This document shows positions 1 to 10,005 of a stretch of 64,000 bases of DNA, one piece after another. Both the position numbers and the translations under genes were made by a program. The notes under the pieces were generated by a model that worked only from the letters and a program-made list of their open reading frames with translations, was not told the DNA's origin and made no database searches. Positions within the stretch are counted from its first letter, which is position 1, and the number at the start of each line of letters is the position of its first letter. The stretch comes from Corynebacterium sp. HMSC08A12 (lineage in GTDB: Bacteria; Actinomycetota; Actinomycetes; Mycobacteriales; Mycobacteriaceae). Location: the NCBI RefSeq assembly GCF_001807485.1, contig NZ_KV789172.1:36953-100952 (forward strand), read 5' to 3'.

Positions 1-485
1 TCCTCGTAGGGGTCGACGTCGTACGGACCTGCCTCCTCCGGCTTGGTCTCAGCCTTCGGCTGTGCCTCTTCCACCAGGCTGGCAGCTGCCTCGCCCATGG
101 ACATCGGAGCGCGGTGGCCGGAACGGGCGATCTTGCGACGCGCCTTCACCTTGCGCAGGGAGCGCTCCATGCGGCCAACGGCGACCTCGAGGGCAGCGTA
201 GAAGGAATCTTCCTTAGCTTCTGCGCGAGCGATGTGGCCCTTGCCGGTTGCGGTGATCTGAAGGCGATCCTGCTGGTCACCACGGCGCGGGTTGGGCTCG
301 TGCTGCAGCTCCACGTGGAAGAACGTGAGGGTCGGGTCCAGGCGCTCGATCTTCGCGAGCTTGCCCTTGACGCGGTCTGCGAAGTGCTCCGGCACCTCAA
401 CGTTGCGCCCAGTGATCTCTACGCCTGCCTCGGGTGCAGCAAGTTCCTCGTTGCCAAAGTCGGACGAGTTTTTGCCGGTCGACAT
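1..485 (-). CDS. hpf: Ribosome hibernation promoting factor, long form (C-terminus off the window)
   Basis: The ATG at 485 follows a good ribosome binding site (GGAGG) and opens a frame beginning MSTGKNSSDFGNEEL that runs off the left edge. Residues about 20-130 form the S30AE/HPF domain, including ITGRNVEVPEHFADRVK and a basic RKVKARRK stretch. HPF binds the decoding region of idle ribosomes; the long form dimerises them into 100S particles through a C-terminal domain, which would lie outside the window. The acidic linker after the first domain fits the long form. It is the last gene seen of the ahcY-to-hpf run, 130 bases after the ComF-like gene, so it may also have its own promoter. Confidence 0.93.
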   Translation of the reverse strand, partial: MSTGKNSSDFGNEELAAPEAGVEITGRNVEVPEHFADRVKGKLAKIERLDPTLTFFHVELQHEPNPRRGDQQDRLQITATGKGHIARAEAKEDSFYAALEVAVGRMERSLRKVKARRKIARSGHRAPMSMGEAAASLVEEAQPKAETKPEEAGPYDVDPYE

Positions 486-615
486 TGCTCAACCTCCAAA
501 GTCATTCACCGCCAGAATCGGGCCGGATTACCCACCTTCCAACGGCGATCGTTCCAATTCCTAGTCTACCTATCGCCGTTGCTGCACTTGTGCATATACC
601 CCTTATTTATGTGAA

Positions 616-1299
616 CTACGCGCCAGCCAATACCAGCGCCAATCGCGGCCGCACTCCCCGCGCCGACAGAGCCAGCGCAAACTGCGCTGTTGTGGCGCCC
701 GTAGTGCACACGTCATCGACAATCACAACCTCCCCCACCCCGCGCAATCGCCCGACCGCCGCCGAGTCAAACAGGATACTGCTGGCCACGTTCTCGCGAC
801 GCTGGTGACGGTCCAGCCCCACCGAATCCACACTCGCCTCGCTCAGCCACGCCACCGGGTGGACCTCCACTCCGGGATACAGCGCTGCGGCGGCGTGGCA
901 GAAGCGGGTAACGATGTCCCCACCGCGCTTCCGCGCTGCCGATTTCCGGGTGGGGGCGGGCACCAGAACCACCCTCCCCAAACGCGGATCGGGCACCAAG
1001 CCCAGGCCACTAACGTGCAGAATTCCGGCGGCAAGAACTCTGCCGGCCACGTCTATGGCCGCCGGCCGTAGTCTCTCCTTGGCGCTGAGGATTAGCATCC
1101 GCCTCGCTCCGCCGTACACCCCACTGGCGAAGACGGGCACTACCGACACTCGTGGTTGCCAGCGTTGCCAACGCTGCATCAACTGGAGCCCGCAAGCCTC
1201 GCACAGTTGTCCACCGGTCACCGCCCCGCAGCACACACAGTCCGCCCGCCACACCAGCCCTGCGAGCGCACCGAAGTCCCCCTTAATCCCCACGGGCAC
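616..1299 (-). CDS. ComF family phosphoribosyltransferase-like protein
   Basis: 227 residues from a GTG start (a second GTG two codons on is equally possible). A Cys-rich N-terminal knuckle (CVCCG...CEACG, about residues 22-37) precedes a type I phosphoribosyltransferase fold whose PRPP loop reads VVIVDDVCTTGATTAQ near residue 190. Proteins of this family are named after the competence protein ComF; their biochemical role in Actinobacteria is not settled. The gene starts six bases after lpqB stops and is probably cotranscribed with it. Its position next to lpqB and hpf is the usual corynebacterial arrangement as I remember it, so a housekeeping role is as likely as a role in DNA uptake. Confidence 0.85.
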   Translation of the reverse strand: MPVGIKGDFGALAGLVWRADCVCCGAVTGGQLCEACGLQLMQRWQRWQPRVSVVPVFASGVYGGARRMLILSAKERLRPAAIDVAGRVLAAGILHVSGLGLVPDPRLGRVVLVPAPTRKSAARKRGGDIVTRFCHAAAALYPGVEVHPVAWLSEASVDSVGLDRHQRRENVASSILFDSAAVGRLRGVGEVVIVDDVCTTGATTAQFALALSARGVRPRLALVLAGA

Positions 1300-1304
1300 T
1301 CAGC

Positions 1305-3038
1305 CTAGTCGGCTAGCACCGGGGTTGCCCGCTTTCCCTGCATAGTTGGTACTTCGCGCCAGAAGCGCGACTCCTCGGAGGTGACGTCGAACTGCATCAA
1401 CGCATTGGCATCCGTAACGTAAATCTTGCTGCCGTCCGTGGCCACCGACACCACCGGGGCGGATAGGTTGCGGCCCGTGATCTGCTGCGAATAGGACCCA
1501 TCAACCTCGATATCCCACACTGGGGCGTCATTGGCGCGCGTGCCCACCAGGACGGACCCGTCATCAGACCAGTCGGCGCTAACCGCGGTATCCCCCACGG
1601 CATGTCCGATCTCCACCGGTGTGCCCAGCCGTTTCGTGCCATCGTCGGTCGTCTCCAACGTCACCACGTAAACCCTTCCGTTCACGATCATCACGGCGCG
1701 GGCACCGTCGTGCGATACGCGGAATACACTGATGCGCTTCTCGTCCCCGTCGACCATTCGCATCGTGGAGCTATCCACCTTCTGCTCCCCCACGGCGCCG
1801 GTCTCCGGGTTGCGAGTGATCTCCGTAATCCGCTCGCCATCGGCTACCACGTAGGCCGATGTGGCATCCAAGCCCCAGGTCGGGCGCGTCAGCGAATCCG
1901 CCCGCACGGAGCTCACGGGCTGGTCCCCCTTCGCCCCGATCATCAACTGGCGCGGTTCATCGCCGCGTCCGGTTACGGCCGCGAAGACTTCGTCCCGCGG
2001 GCTGAGGGCCACAGATTCGACATATTGTTGTGCAAGCCAACCGTCCAGCTTCTGCGCTCGCGTCCCGTCCTGCTGGTAGATGTCGCCGCCCGATACGGCC
2101 CGCAGCGGCGCCTGCACCTGCACGTTCGGGTCGTATTGCGAAAGGTCCTGCACCAGCCACTTGCCGTGCGTGTCATCGCTCATGGGCGTGCCGTCCGCCG
2201 TGAGCTCATAGGGGCCACGGACCTCGGATCCCGCCAGTGTCCACACCACTTGTGCCGCCAGCAGCCGACGCGCATCAGCGGACAGTTCCTGCAGGCCGGT
2301 GAAGTGTACGGCGGGGTCTCCCTCGTTGTCGCTGGAGACCTGGGCGGTGGCGTCCTCAGGAATAAGGTTTCGCACCGCCTTCTTTAAACGGTCCTGCGGC
2401 CCCGCAACCAGCAACGAGACCAGGGAGGCGGCGGTGGACTGCTGTCCGGTGTAGATCCAACGGCGGTCCGGCACAAGCGCCCGACCGTTGATATCCGGGA
2501 AGTAGATGTTCCGCGCGCGGTAGGTGCCCACGAAGTCCTGCCGATCCAGCACCACGACGTTCGGCAGGTTGCTGATGCGCCACTGGCCATCGACATTTTG
2601 CATCTCGTAACTGGTCTCGAACGCGGTGTACTGCGGGTCAAACACGCCGCCCACGCCCAGTGTGCCGACGATATTGCCGCGCACGCGGTAGGTGATCTTC
2701 GAATCATCGCCCGGGCCTTCGGAGGCGATGTCGATCCGGTCCAGCACCATCGTCGGCGCATCGGACTGCCACCGCCCCTGCATGCCGCTGGTGAGGAACC
2801 TTTTTGCCGCCTGGTGGTTGCGCAGCGGGTGGGCGCTGGCGGTGAAGAAATCGCGTAGCAGCAGGTCGGAAGGCTGCCCATCGGTCGGGGTCGGCGCCTC
2901 TTGCCCGCTGGGGGCCGGCGCGTAGCTAGAGATCGCCTCGGGGTTCGTATCGTCCGGCAGGGTCGAGCAACCGGCCAGCAGACCCAATCCGGCCACCGCG
3001 GACAGTACCTTTTTGACCTTTGTGGTCTTGTTACTCAT
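1305..3038 (-). CDS. lpqB: Lipoprotein LpqB
   Basis: 577 residues if started at the ATG at 3038, which sits at good distance from a GAAGGGGG ribosome binding site and gives a signal peptide ending in the lipobox LLAGC (Cys 24). An in-frame start further upstream at 3107 would bury the signal peptide and is disfavoured. The N-terminal half resembles the GerMN domain and the C-terminal half a beta-propeller, the standard LpqB layout. LpqB is an extracytoplasmic lipoprotein that interacts with the sensor MtrB and modulates MtrA activation. The start overlaps the mtrB stop by eight bases, indicating translational coupling. Confidence 0.95.
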   Translation of the reverse strand: MSNKTTKVKKVLSAVAGLGLLAGCSTLPDDTNPEAISSYAPAPSGQEAPTPTDGQPSDLLLRDFFTASAHPLRNHQAAKRFLTSGMQGRWQSDAPTMVLDRIDIASEGPGDDSKITYRVRGNIVGTLGVGGVFDPQYTAFETSYEMQNVDGQWRISNLPNVVVLDRQDFVGTYRARNIYFPDINGRALVPDRRWIYTGQQSTAASLVSLLVAGPQDRLKKAVRNLIPEDATAQVSSDNEGDPAVHFTGLQELSADARRLLAAQVVWTLAGSEVRGPYELTADGTPMSDDTHGKWLVQDLSQYDPNVQVQAPLRAVSGGDIYQQDGTRAQKLDGWLAQQYVESVALSPRDEVFAAVTGRGDEPRQLMIGAKGDQPVSSVRADSLTRPTWGLDATSAYVVADGERITEITRNPETGAVGEQKVDSSTMRMVDGDEKRISVFRVSHDGARAVMIVNGRVYVVTLETTDDGTKRLGTPVEIGHAVGDTAVSADWSDDGSVLVGTRANDAPVWDIEVDGSYSQQITGRNLSAPVVSVATDGSKIYVTDANALMQFDVTSEESRFWREVPTMQGKRATPVLAD

Positions 3039-4779
3039 CATCGCCCCCTTCTTGTTCTTGGGTAGTGACGCCCTCAGCCCCCACCGCCAAAGGCAGCGGC
3101 GAAGCATTTACCTTGTGGCCTTGCTCCAGCGGAAGGGTCAACAGGAAGCACGCGCCCACGCCGGGTTCGCCGATGGCCTCGAGGCGACCGCCGTGCAGAT
3201 TGGCATCCTCCTTGGCGATGGCCAGGCCCAAGCCAGTGCCGCCCGTGCGGCGCTCGCGCGACGGGTCGGAGCGCCAGAAGCGGTTAAAGACCATCTCCTC
3301 CTCGCCGGGTTTTAGCCCCACTCCGTGGTCGATGACGGCGACTGCCAGCGCGTCCTTGCCGATGGCCATCTTCACGTCGATCGGATTTCCTTCCGAGTGG
3401 TCGACGGCATTGGCCAGGAGGTTGCGCAGGATGCGCTCCACGCGGCGCGAGTCCACGGCGACAATCACGGGGTCTTCCGGCAAGTCCACGTTGAACTCGG
3501 TGCCGATTTCCTCGGCGATGGCACGCACCTGCTGTAGAGCGGAGCGCACCACGCCGCGCACGTCTACCTTTTCAGCGGATAGGTTTGCCACACCCGCGTC
3601 GTGCCGGGAGATCTCCAGCAGGTCGCCTAGGAGGGTCTCGAAGCGGTCGAGCTCTTTCGTCATCAGGTGGGCTGCACGGGCGGTCAGAGGATCGAGCTCG
3701 TCGGCGTTGTCTTCGATCATGTCCGCCGCCATACGCACCGTCGTAAGCGGGGTGCGCAGCTCGTGGGAAACGTCGGACGTGAACCGGCGCTGCAGCGAGC
3801 CGAATTCTTCCAGGTTGCGAATTTGGGTGGAGAGTTTCTCCGCCATGTCGTTGAAGCTGTAGGCGAGCCTGGCGACTTCGTCTTGGCCGTCCACAACCAT
3901 GCGCTCGTGCAGGTGGCCCGCCGCCAGCTTCTCGGCGATCTTCGAGGCCGCGCGGACCGGGCCGATGATCTGCTGGGAAAACACCCAGCCGATCACCAGC
4001 AGCAGGATAATGAGGACGATCCCACCGGCCATCAGCAGGCCGCGCATAAGGTTCAGTGTGGCCTCTTCGGAGGTCAGCGGCACCAGCAGGTAGAGCTCTA
4101 GACCAGGGATATCGGAGTATACGGGACTGCCAATAATGAGTGCCTTGTAACTGCCGTTTTCACCGTCGACGCTGGCGTACTGGTAGGCCACCTGACCCTG
4201 ATGCACAAACTCGCGCAGATTTTCAGGGATATCGATGTGATTGGGAATCCGCGTTTCCGTCTCGCTGGCATTGTTGGCGATAAGCACCGAGTCGTACACC
4301 GGGACGCTTGTCTGCTCCACCCCTGCCGAACGGTTGGTGAGCACAGCCCTGGCGGAAGTCAGCCGCACGGACACCGGATTGGAGGAGTCGGTGGCGCTGA
4401 TCTGCTCTTCCACTGCCGTGCGTGCCCGATCCATGCTGTCCACGGCCTCGGAGAACTTGGTGGCCAGCAGCTGCTGGCTCAGGAAACCGACCAGCAGGAA
4501 ACCAATGAGCAGGAATGCGAAAGTACTGGAGGCCACCACGCTACCGATGACTCGCAGCTGGATGGACTGTTGCCAGCGCAATCGGATCGAATTAATGAGC
4601 CGCAGCCAGGTATCCCGCGGCCGGCGGAAGAAGTCGCGCAGCACAGACCAGAACGTCGCACCCGCGGCCAGCGTCTTCCCCTGCACCTTCTGCGGGAAAC
4701 CCGGGGCCTTCGGTTGTGCTTGGCGGGCTGGCTTGCGTTTCTTGGCCCTCGCTTGTTCCCTCGCTTGTTCCTGCTCCAC
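3031..4779 (-). CDS. mtrB: Sensor histidine kinase MtrB
   Basis: 582 residues from a GTG start. A basic cytoplasmic tail of about 75 residues leads to two membrane segments (about 78-105 and 247-270) flanking an extracellular sensor loop, then a HAMP region, the phosphoacceptor helix VSHELRTPLTTV with His 339, and an ATPase domain with DHGVGL and GGTGLGLAIA boxes. MtrB phosphorylates MtrA and controls genes of cell division, peptidoglycan turnover and osmotic adaptation. It starts six bases after mtrA ends and overlaps lpqB. The Lys/Arg/Gln-rich N-terminus is longer than in many histidine kinases. Confidence 0.96.
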   Translation of the reverse strand: MEQEQAREQARAKKRKPARQAQPKAPGFPQKVQGKTLAAGATFWSVLRDFFRRPRDTWLRLINSIRLRWQQSIQLRVIGSVVASSTFAFLLIGFLLVGFLSQQLLATKFSEAVDSMDRARTAVEEQISATDSSNPVSVRLTSARAVLTNRSAGVEQTSVPVYDSVLIANNASETETRIPNHIDIPENLREFVHQGQVAYQYASVDGENGSYKALIIGSPVYSDIPGLELYLLVPLTSEEATLNLMRGLLMAGGIVLIILLLVIGWVFSQQIIGPVRAASKIAEKLAAGHLHERMVVDGQDEVARLAYSFNDMAEKLSTQIRNLEEFGSLQRRFTSDVSHELRTPLTTVRMAADMIEDNADELDPLTARAAHLMTKELDRFETLLGDLLEISRHDAGVANLSAEKVDVRGVVRSALQQVRAIAEEIGTEFNVDLPEDPVIVAVDSRRVERILRNLLANAVDHSEGNPIDVKMAIGKDALAVAVIDHGVGLKPGEEEMVFNRFWRSDPSRERRTGGTGLGLAIAKEDANLHGGRLEAIGEPGVGACFLLTLPLEQGHKVNASPLPLAVGAEGVTTQEQEGGDDE

Positions 4780-4785
4780 GAGAAC

Positions 4786-5472
4786 CTATTCGCCGGTCTT
4801 GTAGCCGATCCCGCGGACGGTCTGGATGATCTTCGGGTCGTCCGGGTCCTTCTCCACCTTCGAACGCAGGCGCTGAATGTGGACGTTCACTAGGCGCGTA
4901 TCGCTGGACTTGCGGTAGCCCCACACCTGTTCCAGCAGCTCCTCGCGGGAGAACACCTGGCGCGGGCGGGAGGCCAGCGTGACCAGCAGGTCGAACTCGA
5001 TCGGGGTCAGCGCGATCTCCCGGCCATCGCGGATCACCTGGTGGCCGGGCACGTCGATCTTCAGGTCTGCCACCTCGATCGTCTCCGCAGGGGCCTCCTC
5101 GGGGGTGCGGCGCAGGCGTGCCCGCACTCGCGCCACCAGCTCCTTCGGCTTGAACGGCTTGTGCACGTAGTCGTCGGCGCCGGACTCCAGGCCCAGCACC
5201 ACGTCCACGGTGTCGGTGCGTGCCGTCAGCATGACGATCGGCACCGTGGAGGTTTCGCGGATCGCCTTGCACACGTCAATGCCGTTCATTCCGGGCAGCA
5301 TGACGTCCAGCAGGATGAGGTCCGGGTTGTGTTCCTCCGCGGCCTTCACGGCCTCTACGCCGTCGCCCACGACCACGGTGCGAAAGCCCTCGCCCTGCAG
5401 AACGATGGTGAGCATTTCCGCGATTGCCGGGTCGTCGTCGACCACCAGAATCTTCGTTTCCACGGTTGTCAT
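4786..5472 (-). CDS. mtrA: Response regulator MtrA
   Basis: 228 residues with an OmpR/PhoB layout: a receiver domain with acidic pocket VVDDD (10-14) and phosphoacceptor Asp 56 in LILLDVMLPG, a conserved Lys in VHKPFKPKE, then a winged-helix DNA-binding domain ending RGIGYKTGE. It is the partner of MtrB encoded just downstream. MtrA is the essential or near-essential envelope and cell-cycle regulator of mycolic-acid bacteria. The ATGA overlap with tmk upstream (four bases) suggests that translation is coupled along the operon. Confidence 0.97.
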   Translation of the reverse strand: MTTVETKILVVDDDPAIAEMLTIVLQGEGFRTVVVGDGVEAVKAAEEHNPDLILLDVMLPGMNGIDVCKAIRETSTVPIVMLTARTDTVDVVLGLESGADDYVHKPFKPKELVARVRARLRRTPEEAPAETIEVADLKIDVPGHQVIRDGREIALTPIEFDLLVTLASRPRQVFSREELLEQVWGYRKSSDTRLVNVHIQRLRSKVEKDPDDPKIIQTVRGIGYKTGE

Positions 5473-6119
5473 CCTCTCATTTCTTCCAGCAGGTCCGCGA
5501 CCTTAGCCGCGCGGGCCTCGTAATCGTCTCCGGTGCTGTCGACTGTCACCCACGGGCTCAGCCACTGCTGCTCCGCCAGTGCCCGGTAGGCACGGACGGT
5601 GCGTTCCTGCAGGCTGCTATCCCGCTCGTAGGCATCCCGTGCCCGCGATTGGTCCTGGGCCTCGCGCGACTCGGCGCGCTGCCCGGCCACCTCCGCCTCG
5701 ACGTCCACCAGGATCTGCAGGTCGGGTGCCGGGATTCCTAGCTTCTCCTGCTCCAGTTGGTTAACCCACTGGCCGACCTCAGCCACGTCGCCGTTGACGC
5801 GCGCGGCGGAGTAAGCCACGTTAGAGGCGGTGTAGCGGTCGATCAGAATCACGTAGCCATCTGCGTCGAAGTCCGCCAGTTCCGCCCCGATCTCGGCGCG
5901 GTCGAGGGCGAACAGGGTGGCCATGCCGTGCACGGAATCGATCAGGTCGCCCAGGTTCTCGTGCAGCGCCTCTCGCGCCAGCATCGCTGGGTGGGATTCC
6001 TCGTATCGCGGAAACGCGATGCGCGCGACCGGCACCTCGCGCTCCACCAACTCTTTTTCTACGGCCGTGACCAGGGTGTTCTTTCCCGCGCCGTCGACCC
6101 CTTCAAAGCTAACGATCAT
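5469..6119 (-). CDS. tmk: Thymidylate kinase
   Basis: 216 residues. The P-loop reads EGVDGAGKNTL near the N-terminus, followed by a DR(Y/T) motif in LIDRYTASNVAYS, typical of dTMP kinase. It phosphorylates dTMP to dTDP with ATP in the cytosol. The P-loop Lys is followed by Asn where many bacteria have Ser or Thr; actinobacterial Tmk proteins commonly vary here, so this is not taken as inactivation. The gene lies two bases after ahcY and overlaps mtrA by four bases, the usual corynebacterial order. Confidence 0.94.
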   Translation of the reverse strand: MIVSFEGVDGAGKNTLVTAVEKELVEREVPVARIAFPRYEESHPAMLAREALHENLGDLIDSVHGMATLFALDRAEIGAELADFDADGYVILIDRYTASNVAYSAARVNGDVAEVGQWVNQLEQEKLGIPAPDLQILVDVEAEVAGQRAESREAQDQSRARDAYERDSSLQERTVRAYRALAEQQWLSPWVTVDSTGDDYEARAAKVADLLEEMRG

Positions 6120-6121
6120 GT

Positions 6122-7561
<1,440 letters not shown>

Positions 7562-7592
7562 GGGTGGGGTGACTCCTCGGTAAATGTACAGG

Positions 7593-7621
7593 TATATAGC
7601 TATAGGGCTATTTTTCTTCAG
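7593..7621 (-). promoter_or_regulatory. Candidate promoter of ahcY
   Basis: On the minus strand a CTGAAG (-35-like, 7616-7621) and a TATATA (-10, 7593-7598) are separated by 17 bases, placing a start about 25 bases before the ahcY ATG. The surrounding AT-rich stretch stands out from the GC-rich background. A short imperfect palindrome, TAGAC-T-GTCTG, lies just upstream at 7619-7629 and may be an operator. Confidence 0.45.
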
Positions 7622-7629
7622 ACAGTCTA

Positions 7630-8010
7630 CTAGCTCAGCGCCTCGACGAAGGTTTCCAGCCCCTCGGCTTCCAGGTCTTCCTCGCCCTCGCGCCGCTCCA
7701 TCTCCCCGTCCAGCAGCTGCAGCGAAACTTCCTGGAGGTTGGTTGGGCATTCGCCGATGTGGGCGCGGATAAAGGGGTGTTCGTCAGCCACCGTTGCCGT
7801 GCTGAAGGGCGCGCCGCCCCAGATGGCTGCGACTGTGGCCGCACACAGGCCGATGGAGTAGTCCACCGAACCGGATTGTTCTTCGCGCAGGGCGAGGTTC
7901 ACGGCGTCCACGAGAGCCCCAGCTACCTCGGGGCCGTCCAGGTCGGCCAATTCGTCCAGGAAGTCCACGTTGTCTTCCTGCGAGAAGATGAATTCGTCCC
8001 AGTTGCTCAT
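7630..8010 (-). CDS. DUF4259 family protein
   Basis: 126 residues, starting at the ATG at 8010 behind an AAAGG ribosome binding site (an upstream in-frame start at 8034 lacks one). The opening [19 protein letters not shown] and the [10 protein letters not shown] segment fit the small, acidic DUF4259 family of cytosolic proteins of unknown function. It has no signal peptide or membrane segment. It lies 68 bases upstream of ahcY on the same strand; the ahcY promoter sits in that gap, so the two are probably separate units. Confidence 0.8.
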   Translation of the reverse strand: MSNWDEFIFSQEDNVDFLDELADLDGPEVAGALVDAVNLALREEQSGSVDYSIGLCAATVAAIWGGAPFSTATVADEHPFIRAHIGECPTNLQEVSLQLLDGEMERREGEEDLEAEGLETFVEALS

Positions 8011-8150
8011 GGTGCTGCCCTTTCTGTCGCTCAATTACCGACTGTAGCGCGTTTACACGCCCAATAACTGTGGTCAAAGCCGTGTATCCCTGCTAGGCTC
8101 TGTTGTGCCTTAACCAAATTGTGACTTTTGCCGAAAAGGAGGTGAGCCAG

Positions 8151-8936
8151 ATGGCCGAAGAAGAACAACGCGGCGCCGAAGAAGAAAAGGGCACCGCCGT
8201 CATCTACGAGACCGGTGAGCAACACTCCCCGGTTCCCCGCGCCATCAGCGGCATCGCCATCGTCGGCTTAGTCCTGGCCGGAGTCATCGGCGTCTGGACC
8301 TGGCAGTCGGGTTCGGAGGCCACCTCCCCGAAGCGCAATACGACAGAGGAGTCGACTGTCGCCATCAGCACAGGCGCGGCTTCCCAGGATCACGATGTGG
8401 TTTCCGACGAGCCGACCTCGCAGCCGGATCCTCCTGCCTACTCCACGCGCGCCCCGCAGTCCGGGAACGGGTCGAACTTCAGCAATGTCGCCCCGCTGGG
8501 CCAGGATCCCTACCTGCCACCCAACGCCTGGAACGGCCAGCAGAACAACGGCTCGCAGCCATCCGAGACCATCGTCGCGGAGGGCCTGGAGTCCCCCGGG
8601 CAGGCACAGCAGCCACAGGTTCCGACCCAGCCCCCGTCGACCCAGCAGGCTCCACAGGTCTCGTCGGCTCGGCCGGGCGCATCTCAGGCGGAACAGCCCG
8701 GCACAACTAAGCCCGGCCCCGTCACCGAGACCGGCAAGGCCACGGACGGCAGCGCCGAGATCCCATTCCCGACGGATGGCTTCCCTCTGGAGCCTTCCGA
8801 CTCGACTAAGACCGCCGAGCCGCAGCGCGGGACTGACGAGGCCGAGGAACCAAAGGAACCTAACAACGGCGAGGCCTCAGACGGGCCCACCGACACCACG
8901 GCAGGCCCGAAGCCTAAGCCCCGGGACGGGCGATAA
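8151..8936 (+). CDS. Single-pass membrane protein with a Pro/Gln/Ser-rich extracellular region
   Basis: 261 residues from the ATG at 8151, behind a near-perfect AAAAGGAGGTGAG ribosome binding site. A short acidic cytoplasmic tail (EEEQRGAEEEKG) is followed by one membrane segment at about 30-50 (ISGIAIVGLVLAGVIGVW), then about 200 residues of low-complexity Pro, Gln, Ser, Thr and Glu without a recognisable fold. The organisation suggests an envelope-spanning tether or stalk; I do not recognise the family. Its end overlaps the convergent manA end by 23 bases, so no terminator fits between them. Confidence 0.75.
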   Translation: MAEEEQRGAEEEKGTAVIYETGEQHSPVPRAISGIAIVGLVLAGVIGVWTWQSGSEATSPKRNTTEESTVAISTGAASQDHDVVSDEPTSQPDPPAYSTRAPQSGNGSNFSNVAPLGQDPYLPPNAWNGQQNNGSQPSETIVAEGLESPGQAQQPQVPTQPPSTQQAPQVSSARPGASQAEQPGTTKPGPVTETGKATDGSAEIPFPTDGFPLEPSDSTKTAEPQRGTDEAEEPKEPNNGEASDGPTDTTAGPKPKPRDGR

Positions 8937-9996
8937 AGGCCTTCCCGCTCACGCGCACCTCCTCGCCTGCGGGCACCCACGCGGCGGAGCCGCTATCCAG
9001 GTGCAGCTCCCCGCACTCCGTGGCTCCCCCGACGGCCAGCACGATTGCCGGCCCGGCGACCTCTGCATCCCCGTCCACTCTGCGCAGGCTGAATTCCTCC
9101 GCCGGGGTGTGATACACCCCATCCGCATCGGCCTGCAGGCGCGGATCCGCGAGCTCCTCCCAGCGCACCACGCTCAGCAGCTCCTCGACGTCGATGTGCT
9201 TCGGAGTCAGCCCACAGCGCAGCACGTTGTCCGAGTTCGCCATGATCTCCACGCCCGTGCCGCGCACATAGGCGTGCAGCTGTCCCGCGTCCAGGTACAG
9301 TGCTTCGCCTTCCTGCAGAACCACGCGGTTGAGCAGCAGCGCAAACAGCACGCCCCGGTCGTTCGGGTACTGCTGCTCCAGGCGCAGAACCAGGTCCGCC
9401 ACCTCGCCCACCCAATCGTCCGCGTTGGCCACAAGCTCCCGGCAGCGCCGCGTGAGGGCGTCAATAATCTCCGGAAGATCCCCCGGCGGCATGTGCAGCG
9501 CGCGCTCGACCGCGCCGCGCAGATCGCCTCGCAGGAAATCCAGTTCGGGCAGGGCCAGCCGATCCAGCAGCTCGGCAGTGCGGGCGACCGGCCGGAAGCC
9601 CGCCATCGCCTCGAACTCACCTAGGGCGACCAGCAGCTCGGGCTTGTGGTTGTCGTCCTTGTAGTTGCGCTCGAAGGCGTCGCGGGCGATCCCGGCGGCC
9701 TCGTCGGCGGCGAATCCCGCCTCGGCCTGTGCCTTCGTCGGATGCACTTGAATGCTCAGTGCGCGCTCGGCGGCCAGCAGCTTCAGCAGAAACGGAAGGG
9801 CCTTGCGCCCCTGCCCCAGTTGTCCTTCGGGATCGGCGTTAATCAGGTCCAGCAGCACCCCGGGAGCACCTGGGTGCGCGCCGAACCACAGCTCGGCCTC
9901 GGGCTGCTCGGTCGGGGTAGGCCGCCCCTGCAGCTTCGCCAGCGCTTCGTGCGACCCCCAGGCGTAGTTCTGGACAGCACCTTCGATGCGGCGCAT
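8914..9996 (-). CDS. manA: Mannose-6-phosphate isomerase, class I
   Basis: 360 residues. MRRIEGAVQNYAWGSHEAL, the ELWFGAHPGAP segment, QVHPTKAQAEAGFA (metal-site His) and LYLDAGQLHAYVRGTG are family signatures of the zinc-dependent type I isomerase. It interconverts fructose-6-phosphate and mannose-6-phosphate, the entry to GDP-mannose. It begins nine bases after manB, so manB-manA is an operon. The second gene of the pathway (manB) and the nucleotidyltransferase (manC) are nearby, supporting a role in mannolipid and lipoglycan synthesis. Confidence 0.94.
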   Translation of the reverse strand: MRRIEGAVQNYAWGSHEALAKLQGRPTPTEQPEAELWFGAHPGAPGVLLDLINADPEGQLGQGRKALPFLLKLLAAERALSIQVHPTKAQAEAGFAADEAAGIARDAFERNYKDDNHKPELLVALGEFEAMAGFRPVARTAELLDRLALPELDFLRGDLRGAVERALHMPPGDLPEIIDALTRRCRELVANADDWVGEVADLVLRLEQQYPNDRGVLFALLLNRVVLQEGEALYLDAGQLHAYVRGTGVEIMANSDNVLRCGLTPKHIDVEELLSVVRWEELADPRLQADADGVYHTPAEEFSLRRVDGDAEVAGPAIVLAVGGATECGELHLDSGSAAWVPAGEEVRVSGKAFIARPGA

Positions 9997-10005
9997 GTGT
10001 GCCTC

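Noticed and set aside
7619..7629. A possible McbR-type operator upstream of ahcY
   Set aside because: TAGAC and GTCTG half-sites are separated by one base, not the six required for the McbR consensus.
7562..7629. SAH or SAM riboswitch upstream of ahcY
   Set aside because: The gap is only 68 bases and shows none of the conserved elements of those riboswitches; a simple promoter explains it.
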